Below, one piece after another: positions 34,023-45,866 of a DNA stretch of 64,000 nucleotides (position 1 is its first letter; every line of letters begins with the position of its first letter). The notes beneath the pieces are model-generated. The model did no database searches. It worked only from the letters and a program-made list of their open reading frames with translations, and was not told where the DNA came from. The position numbers and the translations under genes were made by a program. Source of the DNA: Cryphonectria parasitica EP155 (taxonomy: Eukaryota > Ascomycota > Sordariomycetes > Diaporthales > Cryphonectriaceae); the NCBI RefSeq assembly GCF_011745365.1, contig NW_024468909.1:1674001-1738000 (forward strand). Reading direction: 5' to 3'.

Positions 34023-37000
34023 TCAACCGTCGAAACCCGCTCGCTCAGTACCCAAGAAGGGCATGGCTTGAACCGTAGGATCGACTCCTCCTCGACGTCC
34101 CGATGCCATCTCCACGTCTCCATCCAAGATTGCCTTGAAGCTTTCGTCCACCTCGCTCAACACGACATGACAGCGTCCGAGGGCAATGGCGGAAGCTTCC
34201 ATAATCTCCCCGGCCGAGATCATGGTGCGGTAATCGTTGGCCATGATATCACTGTATCAACATCATTAAATCATGAAGCGCTTGAGGGAATGGAGACTTG
34301 GTCACTGACAGCACAATATCTTTTTGAGCCTCGTCGAGGATTTTCGCAATTTCCTGCCAGGTCTTCTCCATGCCTGCGAGAGCATTCTTGCCTATGTTTT
34401 TGAAGATGTCGAATCTTTTCAATTCGATCCACGTGTGCATCTCATCCTTGATCCGCTGGTAGCATTTTTTGCCTGGCACAATGTCAGTGCTTGGGATGAA
34501 GCTGAACTTGTGCCTGATGAACATCACTTACCCTTTATCACGGCACACCGATCGTAGATCTCCTTCATTGTTGTCTGGACTTGAGGCGCCAAAGTTCGAC
34601 TCGCTTGCCGCTGCCCTCCCGTTATAGCTCTCTTCGAGTCTTCGATTACGCTAGCAAAAGCCATCTGGTGCTCTTCGCAATGCTTCCCGAGGAATTCCAA
34701 GGATCCGGACCTGCACTTTTGAAGCGCTGTGCGCCCTTGCATCTTGTCGTGGAACTCGCGCACTCTCTGCCCGAAAACTTTCACAAGTTGGTCCAATATA
34801 TTTGGTACCCTCGTTCCGAAGACGGTCTCCCATGACTTGGCAACAGGGCCGAGGTATGGCTGCAGCAGGTCTTCATTGAAATCCCGGGCTTTCTTACTCG
34901 CTGTCTTTGCTCCATGTCGTCTGCAAATCGCTTTGAACGTTCCGCAAGCGAGGCCGTGCCCCCCATCCTTCTCGCGAGTAGACCAACGAGTCGTAACGGA
35001 CGGAGCGGCCTTCGCAGCAATAGCAATAGCTCTGGAGTTTTTTTGAGTAATGTATCGGCGCGCAACCTCCAGAAGCTTGCGCTTCATCTCGAAGATGTCT
35101 TGCCCCAGACGCTGTGATATCATCAGTTTCAGCCGCGAGCAGAATTTTGTATAGAAGAAGAATATACCTTGCTCAAATTCTGGATTTCGATTTCGAAAAG
35201 ATCTAGCTCCAGAATCTGGTCCTGCTCGCACAGCTTTGTAGGGTGGCTGTCAACCTTGGCTGCGTCCGTAACTCGACAGCAGCAGGCCGTTAGTACCACG
35301 AGCGACGAAAGTAACGTCATCAGGGAATTGAGGAAGTTCCTGTGCTTCCTAATCTGCTCCCGATATGTCAAATTTTTCCCATACTCTATAAGTCCGGGTA
35401 TTCCAGTGTCGTCTAGGTCTCGAAACCCATGGGCTGGGGTTTCACGCCGCTCGCTTGTAGCTCCCAATTGCTGATATGCGTAGCTGGACACGCAATAGAC
35501 TGGGAATGATTCCGCAATTTGAGAATAATCTCGCTCCTCGCGACCGCGTTTTTGAGACGGAAGTCCAATGGTCGGCTCCTCATCCTCGTCACCATCATCG
35601 ATTCTGCAACCATTGGGTTAGCCTATACCTGCGTGCGGCGGCACCTTTATGCTTGATATTGCTTACTCTTTGATTCCCATTGCGAAGTCCCACTTGATGG
35701 CTTTGGTCGAGGCTTCATTCCTGGCCTGGACACACATCCTTGGCCCCTCGGTAGCAATGAGAGCGAGTCTGTCTTGTAGATCAATGAGCTCGTTCTGTGC
35801 AGTATCAAATTCCTTCTGCGCATTGCGGTAAGAGATCTCCTTCGCCTCGGCCTCGTTCTCGAGTTTGGTCAGTTCCTCAATGACCTCTGAGGCCGTCAAT
35901 GGCGTATCTTCCTCAGACTCCGAGTCTGATGCATCGTCTTCGTGCTTCCGCTTGGCTGGCACGCGTTTGCGGTAGACAGGTCTTCCCTTCTTGACAGCCT
36001 TTTGGTGCTTTTTCCACTCACCCACTTCGCGGACCTTAGCCAGATATCCTGCTTCAAGGTCTTGCAGATTCTCCTCCATTGGCTTCATCTTAGCCGCTTT
36101 TTGGTCCACAATCATTTTGAGTCGTTCCTCTTCTGCAAATATGTCTCTGATCCGATGGTCCTTGTCATGTGACTTCTGAGACTCTTTGAAATTGATGTCG
36201 TCAGTCTTTGTGCATACGAAGACCACATTCGAGACTGTTCAGTTGTGCGATTAGCGGCTGATATTCCACGAGGACTCAAAGAGCGAAGAGCCGTACAATT
36301 ATTATCCATCAGGATTTGCGTTCTGAAGGACTTCCCCAACAGATCTTTGGCTGATTTGTTGTCCACTGCTCGTTGGATGGGTGCGACAACGAAGATCCCA
36401 TTAGCCTCGCTCAGATAGTCCTCCGCAACAGAACAACGAGCGGTATTGGAATCCTCAATGCCTGGAAGGTCAATGATAGTGAGACCTGTAGATAGCATTG
36501 GGGCATGACAGTATATGCGAACAACTTTGGAAATGTTAGCCTTCTACCATGTTGTCGAATTTGATGTGCGTACAAAGAGATGAAGCAATACTGACTTTTG
36601 ATAAGGGGCCAAATCTCTATCGACGTCTCATCTCCTTTCGGTTCGCAGCCGACCTCTTTCTCGGCACTGACTAGATACTTCTCCAGCAATGAAGACAGCT
36701 CCTTCGCGGTTGTGCAGGCTATTTTCTTCGTAGTGTCCAGGACCTTGAGTGCACCTTTGCACTTCATCAGCAGCTCTGGCGTGCTCTTCATAAGGTCAAC
36801 ATGACTCATTTTCGGGAATACAGCGCGGATCTTGCTATAGGCTTTGCCAGCGTCGCTCTTGGGATCCTTCCAAGTTTGTTTGCCAGCAGCATTGCCTTGG
36901 TCATCCTCGTTCTCATCCTTGAGGTCTGCAAAGAGGTTCCCCAATTCGAAATCCCACTCATCCTGGGAACGGAACTCGACCTCAGCGCGGTAGGCCTTGT

Positions 37001-37639
37001 TCGGGTCTGTCACAGTATTGTAACTGATCTCTGTCGCAACGGAAGTGCAAGCTAACATTGCATCAGTTGTCAGTAACGATCGACACCTAGGTTTGTCAGT
37101 AATGAAGTGAACAGAATTCCCGTACCTCGAAATCCATCTGTTGGCAGAAACTCTTCCTCGCCTAGTAGACTGTTTATCAATGAGCTCTTGCCAGCTCCTG
37201 TCGCTCCTGCGACTGCCACAATTGTTCTGCCGGCATCTGTTGGCGTGGCTAGAAGCTTGTCAATCTTTTCGAGCCAGTTCGTCCGATCCTTCTGCTGCTT
37301 CGCTTCATATATAGGTGCGCGAAGCCGCGTGAGGATTCTGCGCGCATGACTGACACCAAGCTTCAACTTTGCGAGGTCTTCAGTGTTTATCAGACAGCGG
37401 ACCGTGTCCAGTGTAATTTCCTTCGGTTCCTGTTGGAGATAGACTGTGGCCTTGTTCTCAACAAGTTCCTCCATTTTGTGGGCGGTGATGGTGCCAATAG
37501 CTGGGGTTGAAATCATCGTAAAGCTAGGCGATACCGCAATATCTGGTTCTGTTTTGACCTGAGGGTGAGACTCAATCAAAGCGGCTGCCCCATCACCAGG
37601 AGGTCTCGTTGACATAGCCTGAGTGTTCTCGGCGTCCAT
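34023..37639 (-). CDS. Large SLIP-GC-like (dynamin-superfamily) nuclear GTPase, eight exons
   Basis: Exons in coding order are 37126-37639, 36596-37051, 36297-36524, 35667-36234, 35168-35603, 34532-35111, 34310-34472 and 34023-34251, giving 1057 aa; all seven introns (56-74 nt) keep phase. GTPase motifs are complete: G1 GATGAGKSS at residues 145-153, the G2 region DGFRACTS, G3 DLPG at 342-345, and G4 TKTD at 408-411. A long charged coiled coil follows (about 430-590, with basic RKRVPAKRKHEDD that may be a nuclear signal), then helical C-terminal regions. The organisation matches fungal proteins annotated as nuclear GTPase SLIP-GC, named after a vertebrate germinal-centre GTPase. The role in fungi is unknown. 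Base composition is visibly less GC-rich than neighbouring housekeeping genes, hinting at fast evolution or an accessory origin. Two introns use GTCAGT donors. Confidence 0.85.
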
Positions 37640-40267
37640 GATGCCACTCTTAATGACACGCTGTAATGTAGCGTAGTCAAATCTTTCTCGAGGTGCTGCT
37701 GGGTGGGTGGTTCGAGGTAGCGAAGTGAGTTTCCAGCGACAATAAAATCGTAATTTGTTGGGAGGAATTTGATGTCCAAGTTGCCGGGGAAGGAGGCAGT
37801 GATAGATCGGTTAGTGATGGAATTGGGCCTCACGTTATCAAAGATAGGATGAACCGCGGAAATGCGGTGGTAAATCAGCAGAGTAGGATGACTCTGGAAA
37901 ATGAGGTCCGCGACGAGAGAGCAGCTGGCTCAGAAGTGAGCTAGCCACAGTATGTTAAGAGAAGCGATCGAGCAAGAGAGGAAGGAAGTCTGAGGAAGGG
38001 TGATTTGGTTTGAAGGTGTAAGAAAGCAGATTTGCCCTTGTCTGAAGATGTGGCCTTGCGCGAGGAAGGAATACGAGCGGAAGATTGTTGAGAAATTTGG
38101 CCAAGGAAGCCAGCTGCTGCTTTGCTAACGATCAGTGCTGGATAAGGAAGGACCTCAGAGGGGGAGCTCTTACCTGTGGCGAGTTAGAAGGTCAAACAAA
38201 AAGCTCAAAGGGTTTAGAACCAGCGCGTTGACAGGCGTGACCCAATTTTAAATAGTTTTGAGATGCCGCGTCTGCCGTTCTTATTTTGAATGCCCCTAGA
38301 AACAGAAATGGGAAATTGGCAGTCGGATTCTGTGGAAAGGATGCTGGCCTCAAAATGTAATAGGTAAAAGACGTGAGCCTGGAAGTGCAAATTCTATGGA
38401 ACACTGAAGTCCTAGGCTGGGAATCAGTCAATCGTTGTTGGATGAAGAAAGCAAATCGGTGAGGGCCACATCAGTGACTGCAAGGAAAGAAAGGGGAGAA
38501 AATAGGGCAGGAAGGAGAAGTAGAGGAGGAGAGGTAGAAAGGGAGGCAGAGGAGGGAGAGCAGAGAGGGGGGAAGAGAGAGAAAGTGGCATAGAGGTTAT
38601 TTCTGTTGAAAAGACGTTTTCAGGGCGTACTGAGAACTTGCCAATTTCAATAGCATGAGAAAGTTCCTCAACAAGGTGGGATTACCATATGGCTGGGCAT
38701 GAGCAGTTAATGACAGATGGGAATCGATCTAGGCCGGAGAAGATTGTGATGGTAGGATCACTATCTCCAGGAAAAGAATGTCGTAGATGTCGTTGATGAT
38801 GAATAATCCTCTGGTGGGAGTGGGCCCGCTACAAGAATTACGCATAGACTGCAGACTGTTGATTACTCCTTCCTGCCCAGATCGCTCTTTCCGCACCAAA
38901 GTCGATGAATTCTGGGTAGATAGAGATGAGGAATATGCTGACGGTGTTTTCGACTTTCAGAAGTTGGAAATATGTAAGAGAATCATGATGTATTCTTTCA
39001 TCCAGTCGCCCCGTGTTTGCATGATCAACAACTCTCAAGCGGGTACTAGAGAAAGTCTTCAACCTTCTGGCAAGCAACAACTCTGGCTTGAAATTCATGC
39101 GAAGATTCACTCAGTATATCTTGGGAGACATACTTGGCTGCCTCAAGAGACTGTGTTGTCAGTTCACGAATAACGCTATAGTGCCGTAGCCTACAAGGGC
39201 ACCGCACTCCATAGGATATATATTTGAAGATTATTTTAATAGAGGGAAATAGATGGATTCGTGTGCTACTCCGAGGATCTCAGAAAAGTTGTGTGAGAAA
39301 GGATGCCATAGCTGAGCAATGGCTGAACGCGAAACTGTTCTGTATCCCCATCTCTCGCAGATGACGATGATGGCCCAGATTTGCACACTCGTACAGAAAC
39401 AGAAAAGTTGTTGAGCTCTGATGTTGATATTGCCCAGCGTAAGACAGCCCTGGCTAGATCGAGATGAATGAGATGCCTAGTTCTAGGGAGAAAAGGTGCA
39501 GATCAAAGGATAGAAAAAAACCCAGGGGAAAAATGAGGCAAGACAACCATATGGCCAGACCGTCTAGCATAACCTTGATGGAAGCATCCGCACATGACCG
39601 CGACCTGATATCAATTTCCGGTGGTGGATGATCCTGTTGACTACAGACCGGAAAATCTGCTGTCTCCAGACACCGAAACGGAGCCAACACACAGCCAGAT
39701 TGTATTTATATCATGGTGTACCACAGTATATTTGATGAGCAGTAGCTCCTGTGGTGACCAGCCAATTGCTGCTTATTCAGGTGGTATTGTTGAGGGTTGT
39801 TGCTGTCAGGTGGGGTGCTGTAAGTACGGGAATTGCCTGCCCACATGCCAATGCCCATGCTGTGCGACCGAGAACAGAAAAACCCCGCTTCAGTAGGTCT
39901 AGGCTAGGCCTGGACAGCCTGATAAACTTGCAGGGCAGATCCCTACTCATAACCCCAGCAGATCCGATGCAGATTGCTTGCAGCCCACCACCACCTGCAC
40001 GACACTGACCACAACTCCTCGTCAATGATGATCTAATCAAATCTCTTCTTCCCAATCTTTTGACCTCCACTCGGAACTCACAACCACCAACCAGACCCCC
40101 TCGACCTCCAAATAGGACAGTGAGACCACACAACCATGATGGCTGGGTCTGTGTATACATAATTCAATTATCATTCTTACGTTGGTATCGCAAGGCTGCA
40201 GGGGGGGTTCCGGTCACGATCACTGTCCAAGACAGCTGGGTCTTATCGTTGTGCCGACATCGCAGCC
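37640..40267. other. AT-richer intergenic region
   Basis: This 2.6-kb stretch upstream of the SLIP-GC-like gene is AT-richer than the rest of the window. The only ATG-initiated frame above 100 codons (38787-39173, plus) has no recognisable features and an overlapping antisense frame, so I do not call it. A polypurine tract lies at about 38481-38588. Confidence 0.45.
38481..38588 (+). repeat. Polypurine (GA-rich) tract
   Basis: Nearly 110 bases consist almost entirely of A and G on the plus strand, with only a few pyrimidine interruptions. Such tracts can form triplex DNA and often mark fungal promoters read from the other strand. Here it lies upstream of the SLIP-GC-like gene on the minus strand, where it would be CT-rich. 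Confidence 0.7.
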
Positions 40268-42322
40268 ATGGACAACCTTCACACCACAACGAAGCTCATC
40301 TCAGAGCTCACCACCAAGCTCGCCGAGCTGGATGGCAAGGTCACTGCCTACCGTCTGGACATGGCTTCTGAGTTCACCAGATACTCTGAGGAGCTCCTCA
40401 GAAATGTCCCAGAGGATGTGGCCTACCTAGTCTCACAAGCTATCTCGGAGTCAGTCAGAAACTATCCTTCTCTGTACCCCCCAGGAAGCAACAGTCTACC
40501 TCGCTACCCAACCCCAACCACAACTTCAACAACCAACCATCTCGAGAGTACACTCTGGCTCGGGAAGACCTCTCCAAGCCCTCAAGACATGAGCAGTTCT
40601 GAGGTTGAACCTGCGTCGGGACAACGCAGCCCTCACGAACGAGAACTAGAATTCCAGGGCCTTTTTACTCCAGCTTTCCTACCGCTCCTCGAAAGCGTTG
40701 ATCGAGCACCTCACTCATCTCCTATCTCGCCAGGCTCAGTCGACGCAGCCAGAACTGACCGTCGACCTTCCATTGGCGAAACTCAGAGTTCAGAGGACAC
40801 TCGCCAGCGCCACAGACCGAGTCCGCTACGTCGCGGTACTGATACTTCGGTCGACTCTCTGGCAAGCGACAGCAGCAGTGCCAAAAACAGAAAGAGCGCC
40901 CTAAGACGATCGTCGGGCTCCTCCAGACCCGACAGCCCACGTGATCATCGTCGCGTGCGTTTTGATTTTGAAGGTCAGGAGGTCTTACCATCATCTTCAC
41001 CTCAGACCTCCGCCGACACCCTCAAGCAGTCAGAGGGCGCAGCAGAGAAGTCAGCCCTTTCAAGTGACCCGTACGCCACATCACTGCGTGATTTCCAAGG
41101 AGAGGAGGACCAGCAGCAGCATGGGCCTCCGAAAAAAGTGTCATCAACTCAGGCTCTGCGAAGATTGTCTAAGGAGCCTTTAGACGAAGGAACTGTGTGG
41201 ACTGTGGTTAACGCCGAGACCGGACCGGAAAAGGCATTGCCTCGCGAAACAGATGTCCTTCGCAAGAATACAGCCAACTCAACACCGCCCCAGCAGCGTA
41301 ACTCAGATGAGGGCAAGATATCTGCTGTGGAGACTCCTGAGCGTTCGGAAGAAGAGCCTTGTGTCCAGGCTCACACCGTGGCCGGGACCGATACTGGCAA
41401 GCGCCAACATGAGAGCATCAAGGGTGGCCGCAGGCAAGAGGAAGACGACTCTGATGAAGAGCCCGCCCTATTTATGGCCTCGAAGAAGACGAAATCGAAA
41501 GTGAAGACGGCGTCTGGCACCGTTGGGGCCAAGACTCCTTTCAATGAGCCACTTTCGCCTCAGCCTACACGATCGGAACCGACCGCAGGCCAGGCTAGCC
41601 GCACCATACCGCAGACTTCCAGAGATGATGGCCAGGTGGAGGCGAGCGATGAAAAGCGCAGCACAAATGCATCTCGTGCAATTTTCCAGGACAATAACAA
41701 GCTCGAAAAGCAGTCCCAGCACACGTCGGCTGGCCCAGAGGAAGACAATGACGAGGGGTTTTTCGCATTTGATGACGAGGAGGAGACCAGCAGCAGCCAG
41801 AAGACTCGGGCCGCACGGTCCCGAACTGAAAAATATCTGACCGAAGCCCAAGATGACGAGCCTGAGAACGTTGAGTACCACAATAATCACACTAAGGCAA
41901 CTCGATCGCACAGCGGTGGACGTGGGTCGCCTCCTACCAATGCCAGCACCGGCTCGCAGCCTGCAATTACGGTGCCGGCTCAGCATCCTACGAAGCCCGA
42001 GGGAACTCGATCATTGAGCACGTCCATCGGGTCATACGCAGGGCGGCCTGTGATGCCCGGCCCAGTGAAGGACCAAGAACTGCTCAAGAAGTTAGAGAGT
42101 GTCGACTCTGATGTGCCGTTCTTCGTTGGCAGCGTCAATGGGCGAAGCGGCCCCGATGCCTCCAATGTTAAGAGCTACCAGGCAAGCCTGTTGAGCCCGA
42201 ACCAGATGTCTGGAAGTTTCGCTGAGCGCTTCATGTGGGAAAAGGAGCAGGGATTCTCTTACGATAGCGACAAGGATGAGGCTGGGGACAACGTGGAAAT
42301 GGCGGCGAAGAAGACACGGTAG
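40268..42322 (+). CDS. Disordered conserved-type protein with RVRF phosphatase-docking motif
   Basis: A single exon encodes 684 aa, starting in a good context (GCAGCC-ATG). The first 70 residues look folded and helical (KLISELTTKLAELDGKVTAY, YLVSQAISESVRNYP). The remainder is mostly disordered and rich in Ser, Glu and Arg. Near residue 230 lies RRVRFDFEGQEVLP, a good match to the RVxF consensus for docking to protein phosphatase 1. Other blocks that look conserved are the SLRDFQGEED region and LDEGTVWTVVNAE, an acidic FFAFDDEEE, and a C-terminal DVPFFVGSVNG...GSFAERFMWEKEQG. I know of no assigned function. It may be a PP1-regulatory or cytoskeletal scaffold, which is an inference from the motif alone. 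Confidence 0.7.
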   Translation: MDNLHTTTKLISELTTKLAELDGKVTAYRLDMASEFTRYSEELLRNVPEDVAYLVSQAISESVRNYPSLYPPGSNSLPRYPTPTTTSTTNHLESTLWLGKTSPSPQDMSSSEVEPASGQRSPHERELEFQGLFTPAFLPLLESVDRAPHSSPISPGSVDAARTDRRPSIGETQSSEDTRQRHRPSPLRRGTDTSVDSLASDSSSAKNRKSALRRSSGSSRPDSPRDHRRVRFDFEGQEVLPSSSPQTSADTLKQSEGAAEKSALSSDPYATSLRDFQGEEDQQQHGPPKKVSSTQALRRLSKEPLDEGTVWTVVNAETGPEKALPRETDVLRKNTANSTPPQQRNSDEGKISAVETPERSEEEPCVQAHTVAGTDTGKRQHESIKGGRRQEEDDSDEEPALFMASKKTKSKVKTASGTVGAKTPFNEPLSPQPTRSEPTAGQASRTIPQTSRDDGQVEASDEKRSTNASRAIFQDNNKLEKQSQHTSAGPEEDNDEGFFAFDDEEETSSSQKTRAARSRTEKYLTEAQDDEPENVEYHNNHTKATRSHSGGRGSPPTNASTGSQPAITVPAQHPTKPEGTRSLSTSIGSYAGRPVMPGPVKDQELLKKLESVDSDVPFFVGSVNGRSGPDASNVKSYQASLLSPNQMSGSFAERFMWEKEQGFSYDSDKDEAGDNVEMAAKKTR

Positions 42323-43802
42323 GTATCGATTGAACGCGACAAAACTTCCCAAGATGTTCATACAGAACGAAATGGGTTTTCAACACTGCCGGCCGCGGTC
42401 TTGTCAAGTGCATACGTGGCTTCCAGGGTCTCGTCGGGCTGTTCGTGGCGGTGTATATAGTCTGGTAGCTTTGGACAGCGCCATGAGATTCAGGACCGGC
42501 TGTTGCTGATGCGGTCGCGCTGGAAGGCTGTCTGCTCCGATCCTGCGTCCTTCAGCAGCCAAGATCAGGAGACGAGCTGAACCATATCATGTTCGATTGT
42601 ATGGACAGAAGAATAACTGTTTGGATCATGTTTGTCTATCAAGGAAGGCAGCATGTTTGAATTGCACTGTCTCTCAGTGCAGGTTAGCATTGCATCTTAT
42701 GTGGTGTTCTGAACTGGCTTGGGCAGGAAATTGTTTATGGGACACCATGGCCCTATCATTAAGTCAATGGCATCCAATTAGATGCGACATGTAAATTGAT
42801 ACTGTATAGTAATCAGAGTTACTATGTGCTGGAGGTTGGGGGCATGGAGACTAATGAGTTCAAAGGTTGTGTGATTCTGAACTGCTGGGCAGTATCCAAG
42901 ATGGAACAGGAACGCAAATACAGTACCAGAGTTTGTTGATGTAGATCCTGGCTCAACGCTACGGCAACTTTTCTTTCCTGTATCATAGGGAATAAGCTGG
43001 GTAAATGCCGTAGAGTGATGCTGGCGGTTTGCCCTAGAGGTAATGCTGTGGGCGTCAGGGCACAGTAAGGAACCTCTGTTTCATGGTCGCTGATCTGGTG
43101 ACCGGCTTGAGACCAAGAGGATCTTGCTGCAGGTACATCAAGAAATTGAATACTGACGAGTGAAGCTATACTTGCCAAATGAAGGAGCTATGATGGAACT
43201 ATATGAATCAATAGATATATTGTCAAGAGATGAGGTTTTGTTGTAGTTGGCGGAATTTATTTCACGTGCAAGAGGCAAGAGAGGTTGATGTCGGCTACCC
43301 ACTGCCATGCGATATACTCGAGCGATCTGAGTCAGCGGTTCAGAAGGTGGGGTTGGCCATCCCACGCCCCCATGGCAGGGTTCATGCGGTGCCAGTGGCA
43401 GCCCAGAAATAGAAGTACAGTACTCTTACTCCATCACGCCCACTCTCAGGCGCTCTGACGAGCTTGCATTTCTACCGACAACCACCGCAGCTCTCCCTCT
43501 TGTCCGTTGGCAACCCACGATATCTTTTCCACACATCGCGTACTGTTCTTGATTCGTCAACACACCTTGAACGACCACCAGACTGCAGAACCTTGCCAGC
43601 TGCTCTTTCCACCGAGACGGCTTTCGCACCTGACGAGTCACAGCCTGTGCTGACCTGGGTAGAGTCAAGTGAAACCTCAACGCACAAGATAGAAACCGCG
43701 AAGAGCATCCTGTTTGACCCTCACCGCACTGCTCGACGCTGCCCACCTGTCGAGCCTTTCCAGAACATATCCTCTGTATTGCGAAACACCTCACCAGACA
43801 CG
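42323..43802. other. Intergenic region and Pho85 leader
   Basis: About 1.5 kb lies between two plus-strand genes. The first kilobase is AT-richer with no recognisable gene. The last 350 bases are open in one frame upstream of the kinase start, but that frame has no kinase-like sequence and is probably 5' UTR. Confidence 0.5.
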
Positions 43803-44884
43803 ATGGACGGCAAACGCCATCTTTCCTCCTTCCAACAGCTGGAGAAGCTTGGAGAGGGAACCTACGCGACGGTAGGTGCTGCGGCCCTGACATCCGTTTT
43901 CCCCAGGCCTTTTTGAGACCTCTTTGCTGATGTCAAGTTGTGGCGCAGGTCTTCAAGGGACGTAATAGACAGACCGGCGAGTTCGTCGCACTTAAGGAGA
44001 TCCATCTCGACTCGGAGGAGGGCACACCCAGCACCGCGATTCGGGAGATATCCTTGATGAAGGAACTCAAGCACGAGAATATTGTGGGACTACACGACGT
44101 CATTCATACCGAGAACAAGCTTATGTTGGTGTTCGACTACATGGACGGCGATCTCAAGAAGTACATGGACACCAAGGGAGAGCGGGGGGCCCTCCACCCT
44201 GATCTCATCAAGTCCTTCATGTACCAACTCCTGAAGGGCATCGACTTCTGCCACAAGAACAAGGTGCTACACCGAGACCTCAAGCCGCAGAATCTCCTGA
44301 TTAATGGCAAGGGGCAGCTCAAGCTGGGCGACTTTGGCCTGGCGAGAGCCTTTGGCATTCCTGTGAACACCTTCTCGAACGAGGTGGTGACGCTGTGGTA
44401 CCGGGCCCCCGATGTGCTGCTGGGAAGCAGAACCTACAACACGAGCATCGATATCTGGTCAGCAGGCTGCATCATGGCGGAGATGTACACTGGCAGGCCG
44501 CTGTTCCCCGGCACCACGAACGAGGACCAGATCAACCGCATCTTCCGGATCATGGGCACACCCACAGAGCGGACGTGGCCAGGCATCACGCAGTTCCCCG
44601 AGTACAAGAACAACTTCCAGGTCTATGCCACCCAGGACCTCCGCGCCATCCTGCCCATGATCGACCCGGACGGCATCGAGCTGCTGCAGAAGATGCTCCA
44701 GCTGCGGCCAGAGCTTCGCATTAGCGCCGAGAAGGCCCTGGAACACCGCTGGTTCAAGACGCTGCCGCAGTTCCAAAACTCGCACGTGCAGCCAGGCCAA
44801 GCCATGAACTACCAGCAACAGCAACCCCTTCCTTCTCAGGGCTACCCAACACAGCAGCCTCAGGGCGGTTATCCGAGTTATTAG
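43803..44884 (+). CDS. pho85: Cyclin-dependent kinase Pho85 (PSTAIRE type)
   Basis: This Ser/Thr kinase partners with Pcl/Pho80-type cyclins in phosphate sensing, nutrient signalling and morphogenesis. Exons are 43803-43871 and 43949-44884, giving 334 aa. The intron falls inside the glycine loop, joining GEGTYA to TVFKG. The kinase core is complete: ATP-binding Lys39, the cyclin-binding helix PSTAIRE at residues 50-56, catalytic Asp133 in [11 protein letters not shown] at 151-153, and the activation-loop end TLWYRAPD. The C-terminal tail after the kinase fold is Gln/Pro/Gly/Tyr-rich ([16 protein letters not shown]). The TAG stop at 44882 is followed in the same frame by another 166 open codons of similar composition, described separately. 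Identity as Pho85 rather than Cdk1 is supported by the ThrPro before STAIRE, the [13 protein letters not shown] activation loop and the short N-terminus. Confidence 0.93.
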
Positions 44885-45385
44885 GACGACTCGACGCAGC
44901 ACTCACAGGGGACGCAATTCTTGCATCACCTGAACGCGCTACCGTCGCATGGCTATCCTCCTCAGGTTGGTGGGTTCGGCCACGTGGTGGCCCACCACGG
45001 GGCTCAGCACCACCAGTCTGGGTTCCATCCAGGACACTGGGTCCATCCAGCGCAGCAGGTTATTCCGACAGTTCCTCCTCCAGCGCACTTAGCAAACTTT
45101 GATCATCAACAACAATTTCTCGGCCCTGGGCCCCCTCACCAGGACCCTCCAGCCCAAGCATTTCAGTGGTTTCCGTCGAATCAGCAAGGCTATCCTGCCC
45201 AGCAACAATACTATTTCGGACCTGGTTTGGGTGAAGAAAACAATGTCTTTCTGCAGCACCCGCAGGGTTCCTACCCGACCTACAGGAACTTTGGGCCACA
45301 CGGATGGAACAACCCCCCGACTCAGCCTCGTCACCCACGCCCGCCACGTCATGGCAGTAGGTTGAGGTTTCAACAATACCCGTGA
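44885..45385 (+). other. In-frame open extension downstream of the Pho85 stop codon
   Basis: Immediately after the TAG, 166 codons continue in the Pho85 frame until TGA at 45383-45385. The translation is rich in Gln, Pro, His, Gly and Tyr, resembling the residues just before the stop; GYP-Q type motifs occur on both sides (SQGYPTQQ before; SHGYPPQ and QQGYPAQQQ after). It could be translated by stop-codon readthrough, be part of a longer isoform produced by splicing, or be a former coding tail cut by a nonsense mutation or sequencing error. There is no in-frame ATG that would make it a good independent gene. Confidence 0.5.
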
Positions 45386-45866
45386 CACAGCAGGTGAAAA
45401 AACAACTTGGGGCAGCAGGGATAGAATATAGACTGGAAAGTAAGAGAAAAAAAAGATGGGACATGGCACTGGGTACTACCGAAGACCATACTTCAGGGAG
45501 TGGAAAAGGCATTGTGTTGAGGCGCAGAAAGCGGGAAGGGGGGTCTCGTTGCCTCACAATGGCAAGCGGACCTTTGTAATGACTGGCCGCAGCGACAAGA
45601 TACAACCACACAAGTCGAGTAAGAGGCAGGGATTCCTTGGAATGATTATTTACACATGCCCCCAGCGATGATTTACTAGTTGCAGACAATTCAAAATGAA
45701 CCCTTCGCATATACTCTGTCCACATTATGATCATTGAGATGCACACGAGATGGTCGAAAGAACGTAAATGACATTAATTATTAGGCTCTTTTACTATTTC
45801 ATTGATGTTGGCATGCCTCGTCCCACGTTGCTCCCATACACGCAGCTTGCTATCATACTCCCTGCT

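Noticed and set aside
38787..39173. ATG-initiated plus-strand frame of 128 codons
   Set aside because: No recognisable features, poor composition for a coding sequence, and an antisense frame of similar quality.
45060..45746. Long antisense open frame (228 codons) opposite the Pho85 downstream extension
   Set aside because: Its translation has no domain character, it overlaps the Gln/Pro/His-rich plus-strand frame, and the plus-strand frame continues the known kinase tail.
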